Shown in pieces: positions 7,482 to 13,181 of a DNA stretch of 20,373 nt; position 1 is the first letter of the stretch; every line of letters begins with the position of its first letter. The position numbers and the translations under genes are program-made. The DNA is from Geobacter sp. (lineage in GTDB: Bacteria > Desulfobacterota > Desulfuromonadia > Geobacterales > DSM-12255). The stretch covers positions 1-20,373 of the forward strand of contig VEOV01000242.1 of the NCBI GenBank assembly GCA_012026855.1. Direction: 5' to 3'. The notes beneath the pieces were generated by a model, which had not been told where the DNA came from, searched no databases, and saw nothing but the letters and a program-made list of their open reading frames with translations.

Positions 7482-7504
7482 CGGGCAGTTTAAGGTCATG
7501 CCCG
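7482..7504 (-). terminator. Hairpin ending the arsR-arsM transcript (weak terminator)
   Basis: On the minus strand CGGGCA (7504-7499) pairs perfectly with TGCCCG (7487-7482) around an 11-base loop, followed by TCTTATAC. The T run is short, so termination may be partial. It lies 9 bases after the stop codon of the 18-codon ORF. Confidence 0.35.
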
Positions 7505-7513
7505 GGACCGGAG

Positions 7514-7570
7514 TCAGCAGCCCTCCTTGCAGTGGGCTATGGCCCTGAGCTGATATCTTTTCCGCAACAT
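7514..7570 (-). CDS. Putative 18-aa Cys-containing peptide downstream of arsM
   Basis: A tiny ORF beginning MLRKRYQLRAIAHCKEGC, then TGA. Its ribosome site AAGGAGGTGATTACC directly before the ATG is almost fully complementary to the 16S rRNA 3' end, far better than needed for a random ORF. It lies 53 bases after the methyltransferase stop on the same strand, so it should be co-transcribed with arsR-arsM. The product is basic at the N-terminus and ends in C-X3-C, suggestive of metal or metalloid binding or of a modified peptide precursor. Selenocysteine readthrough at the TGA is conceivable (a hairpin follows) but unsupported. It could still be a chance ORF on a leftover ribosome site. Confidence 0.35.
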   Translation of the reverse strand: MLRKRYQLRAIAHCKEGC

Positions 7571-7623
7571 GGTAATCACCTCCTTTTATGAATGTAACCG
7601 TCACTGGTCGTGGCGGAATCCCC

Positions 7624-8466
7624 TCAAAGCGGCTTTCTCCCGTAGACTTTGGCGCTCCAGATTCTTCCTTCAAGTTGCCGGGAGTATGAGGCAAGACATG
7701 AGGAAAACTCAGTAACAGCCTCGCCCAGCGCCTCCTCGGCATAGCCTTCAATGAGCGAGGCATCGTACATCAGGCGGTCAAGCACCTTGACATCGACCAG
7801 CCCTACCGCTTCAAGCCCGTCCAAATACTCCTCTTCGCTGATTGCGCCGGTGATGCATGACGAGTAGAGCGCCGGCATCGCCAGCAGTTCTTTCGGCAGG
7901 TCACGGGCCACTATGTCCGACACCAGCATGGTACCGCCAGGCTTCAGAACCCGTGCAATCTCCCTGAAAACCCTTTCTTTCTCCGGTGACAGATTGATGA
8001 CGCAGTTGGAAATCACCCAATCCACCGAAGCGCTCTCCACCGGCAGCTCCTCGATCAGCCCCTTGCGTACCTCGATGTTGCTGTAACTACCGGCGCGGAT
8101 GTTGTTATTTGCCTTGGCAATCATTTCATCGGTCATATCAATGCCGAGTACCCGGCCAGTCGGCCCCACTTTCTGTGCCGCCAGCATCAGGTCAAGTCCG
8201 GCGCCGGAGCCGAGATCCAGCACCACCTCCCCCTCCTTGACTCCGGCATAGGCCAGCGGATTACCACAGGCAAAGGAACTGCTTGCCGCTCCTTCCGGCA
8301 CTGTTGAAAGCTGATCGGACGAATAGCCCGCCAGAGTGGCCAGCGGCCCCTTACTGGCGGATGAACCGCAGCTGCAACCGCACCCGGTATTCTCCGGTGC
8401 TGTGATCCTCTTTGCATAATCCCTGCTCACTTCACCCCTGATTTTATCTGCCTGACTGTTCATCAT
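7624..8466 (-). CDS. arsM: ArsM-like arsenite S-adenosylmethionine methyltransferase
   Basis: A 280-residue cytoplasmic methyltransferase. The SAM-binding motif I is VLDLGSGAGLD (about 82-92), with acidic GIDMTDEM (108-115) at the ribose-binding strand and LKPGGTMLVSDI (174-185). The three cysteines expected for As(III) binding in ArsM are present: C67 in ACGNP, C155 in SNCVINL and C204 in SSCITGA. An extra N-terminal C-X-C-X-C (29-33) is noteworthy. It converts arsenite to methylated arsenicals with SAM and a thiol or thioredoxin reductant. AAGGAG lies just before tandem ATGs at 8466 and 8463; the second has the better spacing. It is downstream of an ArsR repressor with operator dyads before both genes. 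Confidence 0.85.
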   Translation of the reverse strand: MMNSQADKIRGEVSRDYAKRITAPENTGCGCSCGSSASKGPLATLAGYSSDQLSTVPEGAASSSFACGNPLAYAGVKEGEVVLDLGSGAGLDLMLAAQKVGPTGRVLGIDMTDEMIAKANNNIRAGSYSNIEVRKGLIEELPVESASVDWVISNCVINLSPEKERVFREIARVLKPGGTMLVSDIVARDLPKELLAMPALYSSCITGAISEEEYLDGLEAVGLVDVKVLDRLMYDASLIEGYAEEALGEAVTEFSSCLASYSRQLEGRIWSAKVYGRKPL

Positions 8467-8504
8467 TTTCTCCTTTTGTGTATTTGGTCGTGTTACTACC
8501 GGCC

Positions 8505-8540
8505 TATCACGTGCGTGTGTGCACCCACGTGCACATGATA
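8505..8540. promoter_or_regulatory. ArsR-type operator within a longer dyad before arsM
   Basis: The core TGTGCA-N6-TGCACA (8518-8535) repeats exactly the operator hexamers found in front of arsR. It is nested in a 36-base imperfect dyad, TATCA-x-GTGC at 8505-8514 against GCAC-x-TGATA at 8531-8540, which could also fold as an RNA hairpin. It sits between the two genes, so arsM may be controlled separately from arsR, or the hairpin may adjust the ratio of the two products. Confidence 0.6.
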
Positions 8541-8556
8541 AGGTAAAAAAAAGGAC

Positions 8557-8907
8557 TTATTTAAGTGGACAGCAGCACTGGGCCATGCACTCGCTGATCT
8601 GATCGGCAATGTTTACCAGCTTATCACGGAATGCGGTGGCATTAACCTGATAATAGACGTGCCGGGAAACCTTTTCGCAGCAGAGGATTTCCGCTTCGAA
8701 CATGAACTTGAGGTGCCTGGAGATGACCGACCTGTCCTGGGGCAGTGCCTTGGCAATGGCAGCGATATCCGAACTGCCGTTCAGAACCAGGAACTTGAGA
8801 ATCTCGACGCGCACCGGCTCGCTCAGCACCTTGAAAAATTTGGAATCAAGTATCTCCACCAGCTCGGCGGCGTGGGCTTCTCTGGTTTTTATCTTTCCAG
8901 TCTCCAT
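8557..8907 (-). CDS. arsR: ArsR/SmtB family metalloregulator
   Basis: A 116-residue winged-helix repressor. The core is KFFKVLSEPVRVEILKFLVLNGSSDIAAIAKAL (24-56), the recognition helix region DRSVISRHLKFMFEAEIL (58-75) and the wing CCEKVSRHVYYQVN (76-89). The classical ELCVCDL metal site is missing; instead Cys 76-77 and a C-terminal C107-X3-CCC (111-113) are candidate thiolate ligands. The start is set at ATG 8907, because an upstream TTG start would lie in the -35 box. The promoter TTGACA-N18-TATATT ends so close that the transcript should be leaderless. The 18-base spacer is the operator dyad, so binding would shut off its own promoter. The likely signal is arsenite or a related soft metal. 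Confidence 0.85.
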   Translation of the reverse strand: METGKIKTREAHAAELVEILDSKFFKVLSEPVRVEILKFLVLNGSSDIAAIAKALPQDRSVISRHLKFMFEAEILCCEKVSRHVYYQVNATAFRDKLVNIADQISECMAQCCCPLK

Positions 8908-8913
8908 AGGGAC

Positions 8914-8943
8914 AATATATGTGCATCTATCTGCACATGTCAA
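8914..8943 (-). promoter_or_regulatory. arsR promoter with operator filling the spacer
   Basis: On the minus strand the -35 TTGACA occupies 8943-8938 and the -10 TATATT 8919-8914. The 18-base spacer 8937-8920 is the dyad TGTGCA-N6-TGCACA. Transcription would start about at 8907, the A of the arsR ATG, and no Shine-Dalgarno is visible, so a leaderless mRNA is predicted. Confidence 0.7.
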
Positions 8944-9033
8944 GCAGAATTCATGACAACGCCAAAATGTATTTCAGGCCTCAGCGCAGAGAGCTTACAG
9001 CACTCCTTCAGCTCACCTTCACCCTAGGCACAC

Positions 9034-9864
9034 CTAAAACAGCAGCAACCAACCACCCCAGATAACCAGACCCACCCCTGCCGAGCGGCTGAACAGCTTA
9101 CCGGCAGGGGTTATCTTCTCCATAAGCATAAAGAGCGTCAAGAGCGCCATCCAGACCAGATTCATCACCCCCAGCCCGAAGCAGATCAGCATCAGCAGCC
9201 AGCAACAGCCGACGCAGTAGAGACCGTAACGGTAACCGAGCTGAAGCGCTCCCAACTGTCCCGGTCGCCAATGAGTGAGGATGAAGCCAAGGGGGTTGCG
9301 GCATTTCTCCAGACAGGCGTCCTTCCATGGGCTCCACTGGAAGATACCGGCGACGATCAGCAGCAGCCCGCCCAGTACCGGCCCGGATGCAAGGGACAGC
9401 GGCGACAGCAGTGCTCCTTTGATAAGCCCCCACTGCAGCAGGGTTGCCCCGGCGGAGTAGAGAGTCCAGGCGCCCAGGTAGCCGGCCGTGAACGCCCCCG
9501 CCGGCACCAGTGTGCCCCTCTGGCCATTCTGGCGGTTGATGGCAACAAAGGCCAGCACCATGGGGATGGCGGTGGGAAGCATCATGGCGGCCATCATCAC
9601 CCCCCACATGACAAAGGTCATCCAGAGCTCTGCTACTCCCCACCCTGCCAGATGAGGCATGGCAGCCGCATGCAGCGCTTCGTGCCCGCCAAGGGAAGGT
9701 GCGCAGTGCCCGCCCGCTGCTGCGACAGGGGAGCTTCCCCCCATGTTGCGCGCCATCTGCACCATGTAGCACCAGGAGAGCGCGCTGACGACAAGCAGTG
9801 CGCCGGCGACCAGAAAAAACTCGCCCGGCCTTAACGAAGCAGCTTTGTCCCCCCCGCTGCTCAT
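9034..9864 (-). CDS. DUF2182 family multi-pass membrane protein
   Basis: A 276-residue inner-membrane protein with about seven hydrophobic segments. It opens with a membrane helix (EFFLVAGALLVVSALSWCYMVQM), has a His/Cys-bearing loop (GGHCAPSLGGHEALHAAAMPHLAGW), then VMWGVMMAAMMLPTAIPMV, a cytoplasmic or periplasmic WSPWKDACLEKCRNP segment, and GLYCVGCCWLLMLICFGLGVMNL. The MMAAMMLP, K-X-X-C-L-X-X-C and GLYCVGCCW blocks are typical of DUF2182, described as predicted metal-binding membrane proteins. Its ATG overlaps the stop of the DUF1326 gene by 4 bases; DUF1326-DUF2182 pairs recur in bacteria. It is the last gene of a cysteine-rich operon. Metal or metalloid transport is an inference. Confidence 0.82.
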   Translation of the reverse strand: MSSGGDKAASLRPGEFFLVAGALLVVSALSWCYMVQMARNMGGSSPVAAAGGHCAPSLGGHEALHAAAMPHLAGWGVAELWMTFVMWGVMMAAMMLPTAIPMVLAFVAINRQNGQRGTLVPAGAFTAGYLGAWTLYSAGATLLQWGLIKGALLSPLSLASGPVLGGLLLIVAGIFQWSPWKDACLEKCRNPLGFILTHWRPGQLGALQLGYRYGLYCVGCCWLLMLICFGLGVMNLVWMALLTLFMLMEKITPAGKLFSRSAGVGLVIWGGWLLLF

Positions 9865-10484
9865 GGCCCCTGCCAGGAGAACTGCGAGTAAAGGGCGTGG
9901 GTTCCTGCTGTGGCAAGACTGAAGCTGCTGTCATTGCAGCGGGAGGAGCCGCGCGCCAGCACATGGGTTGGCCCGTGAATGGTATTATAGAGATTGACCA
10001 GCGCCGGATCGGCATCTGGCGTCGGGCCGCGCAGGGTCTCGATCTTAGTGGTGAAGAGCCCGTCCACGGAGAGGTTCTTGGTGCGACCATCATCCTCGAA
10101 ATTGAAGACAACCGTTTCCGTCTCCAGCCAGGTGGCTACAAACTTGGCCAAAATTGCCCAAGGGCCGCCGGCCCGACCGGTGAAGATCGTCTCCAGCGCC
10201 TCTCGCTGCGCCGCGTCGGCATCAACAGAAAGGCAGATCTTCTCGGTCCAGCCGCCGTCAAACATTCGCTGGGGGCTGTCCCAGAGAATCAGAGCCATCT
10301 GCCCGGCCAGAGGAGTGTCACCGTAGAAGCCATCTTCAAAGCGAATCGCCCAGTAGCCGAGACATCGCTCCAGGGTGCAGTTCTGCTTGAAGGAGAGATG
10401 CGCCGGGCAAATTATCTGGCAGTTGCAGTTCTCGAACAGCAGCCCCTGGCCACTCCATATCATGGGAGTATCATTGGTGGTCAT
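9861..10484 (-). CDS. DUF1326 family protein
   Basis: A 207-residue soluble protein without a signal peptide. The N-terminal SGQGLLFENCNCQIICPAHLSFKQNCTLERCLGYWAI (about 11-47) carries five cysteines and is the DUF1326 signature, followed by a conserved beta-rich core (GQMALILWDSPQRMFDGGWTEKICLSVD). The cysteine cluster suggests metal or iron-sulfur binding. Start ATG 10484 is preceded by AAGGAGTCGGCTG. It is coupled by ATGA overlap to DUF2182, and 38 bases downstream of the DGC-type protein. Its function has not been established; co-occurrence with DUF2182 suggests it delivers or receives a ligand at that membrane protein. Confidence 0.82.
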   Translation of the reverse strand: MTTNDTPMIWSGQGLLFENCNCQIICPAHLSFKQNCTLERCLGYWAIRFEDGFYGDTPLAGQMALILWDSPQRMFDGGWTEKICLSVDADAAQREALETIFTGRAGGPWAILAKFVATWLETETVVFNFEDDGRTKNLSVDGLFTTKIETLRGPTPDADPALVNLYNTIHGPTHVLARGSSRCNDSSFSLATAGTHALYSQFSWQGP

Positions 10485-10522
10485 CAGCCGACTCCTTGCA
10501 AATCTGTATTGATGCTTCTGTA

Positions 10523-11026
10523 CTACAAACTGGTAACGACCTTTTCGGCCACAGTCCGGGCATGTGCCTTGATCTCTGCCATCGGCAGCTCTTCGACCCC
10601 GAACAGTCTCCGGTCCATGTCATAAAGACGGCTGGCAATAATGACCTCCGGCGCCAGACCGGGGATTACCCCCTGCATCATACGTGAGGCGCAGTTGACA
10701 TGGCAACCTTCAAGAGCGATCACCCGTCCGGCGTTGCGCACCAGGCTACGCTGGCCTGTGTCCTTGGTGAAGGCACCGCCGAGACAGATTCTGACGGTCT
10801 TTTGCGGCAGCAACTCGTGGCAGATGACGTTGGCAGCCTGACGGGCAATTTCTCCCCGCAGACAAGCGCCGTCACAGCAGATAACTGCAATAGGTTTCCT
10901 TTTGTGGCGCTCGGAATACTCTTCGCACACAGAGCAGCTGTTTTTCGCCTTTTCGATCTGCACTGTTTCAAACTCTCTCGCTGTTTCATATCTGTTTTCT
11001 GTGCCGCAGCAATCTGTTGTTTTCAT
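10523..11026 (-). CDS. Putative zinc-binding protein, DGC-domain family
   Basis: A 167-residue cytoplasmic protein with 11 cysteines: CC at 6-7, C-X2-C at 31-34, CCDGAC at 50-55, C69, C81, and EGC-X3-C at 108-112. The layout VICCDGACLRGEIARQAANVI ... VRICLGGAF ... GRVIALEGCHVNCASRMMQ follows the DGC family of putative zinc-binding proteins, but the family's ALDGC is ALEGC here. The start is ATG 11026 because GGAGGAG precedes it; upstream in-frame starts lack a site. It is 57 bases after the MFS gene in the same operon. A role as metal or sulfur carrier is plausible; no reaction is known to me. Confidence 0.75.
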   Translation of the reverse strand: MKTTDCCGTENRYETAREFETVQIEKAKNSCSVCEEYSERHKRKPIAVICCDGACLRGEIARQAANVICHELLPQKTVRICLGGAFTKDTGQRSLVRNAGRVIALEGCHVNCASRMMQGVIPGLAPEVIIASRLYDMDRRLFGVEELPMAEIKAHARTVAEKVVTSL

Positions 11027-11083
11027 TTGCTCCTCCATTCTTTGTTTTATTGTTATGCACCAGCCACTTACCAATGGGCGAGC

Positions 11084-12355
11084 TTATTCAATTACCTGTT
11101 CTGGTAGTGGCGCAAGCGGCTGTTCACTGGCAGCGATACAGGAGTGACGCCAGATGAGCAGGCAGGGCAACAGCGAAAACACCAGACTGATCAGAACGGT
11201 GACATTGAAGCCCAGCCCGGCAAAGAGGAAGCCGCTGGCAAGGCTGCCGGTGCCGGCGGCAAAATTAATGATGGTATCGACCAGCCCCTGGATTCGGCCC
11301 CGCTCTCCCGCCTGCAGCATGGCACTGAGCATGGTGGAACCGGCCACGAAACAGCAGTTCCACCCCAGCCCCACCAGAAACATCACCAACGCCAGCCAGC
11401 CGGCACCGCTGCTCAGCGGTGCCATCAGGCAGGATGCCGCCAGCACGAGACAGCCTGCCACGATCATGCTGGCACTGCCAAAGCGGTCGATAAACCAGCC
11501 GACGAAGAAGGAGAGACCGTACATGCCGAACATGTGAGCGACAATAACCCAGGAGATGGCTGTAATGGCGTGATGGCACTGGTGCATGAATACCGGCGCG
11601 ATGGTCATGAGCAAATACATGACCAGATGGCCGCTACTGATGGTGATCAGCGCCATGATAAAGCGCCGGTCGCCAATGATCTCGTGGTAGCTCCGGCCAA
11701 CTGCATTTGCCTGTTGAGGGCTCCCCTCACCAGCCTCGCGCAACCGGGCGATCTCCAGCGGATCAGGTCTCAGAAAGCCGAACACCAGCACGAAGGAGAG
11801 CAGCAGGACGCCTGCCATGACGAACCAGGGCAGAGTCATGGAGGGGAGTCCATGGGACAGCTCGACCACCTTGATGACCTTGAGCATGGGGGGGCCGACA
11901 AAAGCGCCGACCGTGCTGCCGAAAACAACCAGACTGATGGCTCTCGCCCGCAGATGTGGCGGATTGGCATCAGCCGCGGCATAACGCCCCATGTCCAGAG
12001 TGCCGCGGGCAACGCCGATGAAGAACAGGCCTGCCAGATAAAGCCAGAAGAGGCCGTAGAGCACCGCTGTCCCCGATATCAGGCAGCCTGCCAGGCCACA
12101 CAGTTGCCCGAGAGACAGACCGAGCCTTCGACCGTGCCGATCCATGAGCCGGCCGACGGGCCATGCCCCCAGCGCCGCACCGGCCAGGATGATGGTAATG
12201 GGGACGCCGGTCCAGGCCGTGCTCCCACCCATCTGCACAGCCAGGATGGAGCTTATGGTGAAGAGCATGACGTAACCGGCAGAAAAAAGTGACTGGGTGG
12301 CAAACAGGATGGCGACAGTACGACGGCCGTAATGCAACAGTTTTTCGATGTTCAT
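11084..12355 (-). CDS. Major facilitator superfamily transporter
   Basis: A 423-residue, about 12-helix inner-membrane transporter. The MFS loop 2-3 motif appears as GAWPVGRLMDRHGRRLGLSLGQ (about 63-84) and its half-repeat as SFFVGWFIDRFGSASMIVAG. A long central cytoplasmic loop (RPDPLEIARLREAGEGSPQQANAVGRSYHEII) divides the two six-helix bundles. ATG 12355 follows AGAGGA at about 9 bases. It lies 36 bases downstream of the OsmC gene. MFS proteins of this layout are usually proton-driven exporters; in an operon with four cysteine-rich proteins and under a MocR regulator, efflux of a thiol-reactive or metalloid compound is a reasonable but unproven role. Confidence 0.88.
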   Translation of the reverse strand: MNIEKLLHYGRRTVAILFATQSLFSAGYVMLFTISSILAVQMGGSTAWTGVPITIILAGAALGAWPVGRLMDRHGRRLGLSLGQLCGLAGCLISGTAVLYGLFWLYLAGLFFIGVARGTLDMGRYAAADANPPHLRARAISLVVFGSTVGAFVGPPMLKVIKVVELSHGLPSMTLPWFVMAGVLLLSFVLVFGFLRPDPLEIARLREAGEGSPQQANAVGRSYHEIIGDRRFIMALITISSGHLVMYLLMTIAPVFMHQCHHAITAISWVIVAHMFGMYGLSFFVGWFIDRFGSASMIVAGCLVLAASCLMAPLSSGAGWLALVMFLVGLGWNCCFVAGSTMLSAMLQAGERGRIQGLVDTIINFAAGTGSLASGFLFAGLGFNVTVLISLVFSLLPCLLIWRHSCIAASEQPLAPLPEQVIE

Positions 12356-12391
12356 AATATGTTTCCTCTGTGCACAGGCGACAGTTGACCG

Positions 12392-12775
12392 CTAACTCTG
12401 GATCAATGTTGTAATTACTCCTGGCTCAGCAGAGAGGAGCCGATGCACCTTGCAGTTGTGGATAAAAGCCAGCAGCGCTGTCTGCTGCTGCTCAGCAAGC
12501 CTGATTCCCTGCAGGTCGATGCGCACCCGAATCTCCGTCAAGCGGCTCTTGTCAGGGGTCACTCCGGCCTCCGCCACAATGGTAAAGCCGCTGGGCGCAA
12601 GCTGCTGCTCCAGCAGATAATCCCTGACGTAATGCCCCATACAGCTGCCGAGAGCCGCCAGCAGCGCATCAATGGGGCTTGCCCCCTCCCCTTCGGTGCC
12701 GAGAACAAAACTGGAGTGCCGGGTCGTGGCGTAGTACTTTGCCTCTCCTCTGTTTTCTACTGTTGCCTTGTACAT
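12392..12775 (-). CDS. OsmC/Ohr family peroxiredoxin-like protein
   Basis: A 127-residue protein with the OsmC fold markers: EGEGASPIDALLAALGSCMGHYVRDYL (about 28-54) containing the first redox cysteine (C45), and the second at C108 (FIHNCKVHRLL). In the family these two reduce organic or inorganic hydroperoxides. The start was set at ATG 12775, preceded by AAAGGGGAAAACC; upstream in-frame residues are non-conserved and overlap the 56-aa ORF. It is 25 bases after that ORF and 36 before the MFS gene. In this operon it may protect against oxidative stress accompanying metal or electrophile exposure. Confidence 0.85.
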   Translation of the reverse strand: MYKATVENRGEAKYYATTRHSSFVLGTEGEGASPIDALLAALGSCMGHYVRDYLLEQQLAPSGFTIVAEAGVTPDKSRLTEIRVRIDLQGIRLAEQQQTALLAFIHNCKVHRLLSAEPGVITTLIQS

Positions 12776-12800
12776 GGTTTTCCCCTTTCGCTGGTAAATT

Positions 12801-12971
12801 TCACGGTCCCAGAAACTGACAGCCGTCACCCTCAATAACTGCTCCCATTTCAATCGTCGGCAGCTTTTTTCCGGCCAATTTTTCCCCATTACTCTGCTGA
12901 CAGGTCAAACCGCTACCAACTGTTGTCGTGCAACAAGGGACGGATTCATTCAATGCTTCTTTCCTTTCCAT
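12801..12971 (-). CDS. 56-aa Cys-containing peptide, first gene of the OsmC-MFS operon
   Basis: A complete ORF of 56 codons, too short for many gene callers. It starts MERKEALNESVPCCTTTVG and ends IEGDGCQFLGP. GGAGGTGCCATT in front of ATG 12971 is a strong ribosome site, and the stop is 25 bases before the OsmC start, so it is the first gene after the promoter. Cysteines at 13, 14, 24 and 51 and glycine-rich linkers give it a metal-binding look; there is no signal peptide or membrane segment. I do not recognise a family. Alternatives are a regulatory leader peptide or the precursor of a modified peptide. Confidence 0.5.
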   Translation of the reverse strand: MERKEALNESVPCCTTTVGSGLTCQQSNGEKLAGKKLPTIEMGAVIEGDGCQFLGP

Positions 12972-13068
12972 AATGGCACCTCCGTAAATCCGATTTTTCT
13001 GTCTTCCTGTTTCCGACTATAGGAGCATCCAGAGACAACATGTAGACGTAATGGCAAACTTTTATCGA

Positions 13069-13153
13069 GGTAACAGTTGACTCTTAAATCGCACTGTTAC
13101 CATGTTTTTTTACAGTAACTGTATTTGGACGTATGACTGTTTTACTGTAGAAT
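13069..13153. promoter_or_regulatory. MocR operator cluster and MocR promoter
   Basis: GGTAACAGT (13069-13077) and ACTGTTACC (13093-13101) form a perfect 9-base-arm dyad with a 15-base spacer. TACAGTAACTGTA (13111-13123) is a perfect palindrome. ACTGT recurs at 13136-13140 and 13144-13148. The last two lie in the 17-base spacer of a promoter TTGGAC (13125-13130) / TAGAAT (13148-13153) directed at the MocR gene. The arrangement fits autoregulation plus control of the divergent OsmC-DUF2182 operon. Confidence 0.65.
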
Positions 13154-13181
13154 GGAGCTATCATTACAGGGGGATCAAGCC

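Noticed and set aside
9098..10111. 337-codon minus-strand frame across DUF2182 and DUF1326
   Set aside because: Out-of-frame overlap with two well-supported, 4-base-coupled genes; Arg/Ala/Gly-rich shadow of GC-rich DNA.
9798..10625. 275-codon plus-strand open frame
   Set aside because: Antisense to DUF1326 and the DGC gene, without a ribosome site or recognisable domain.
11144..12292. 382-codon plus-strand open frame
   Set aside because: Antisense to the MFS transporter; its His/Gln/Asp-rich protein is the mirror of a hydrophobic reading frame.
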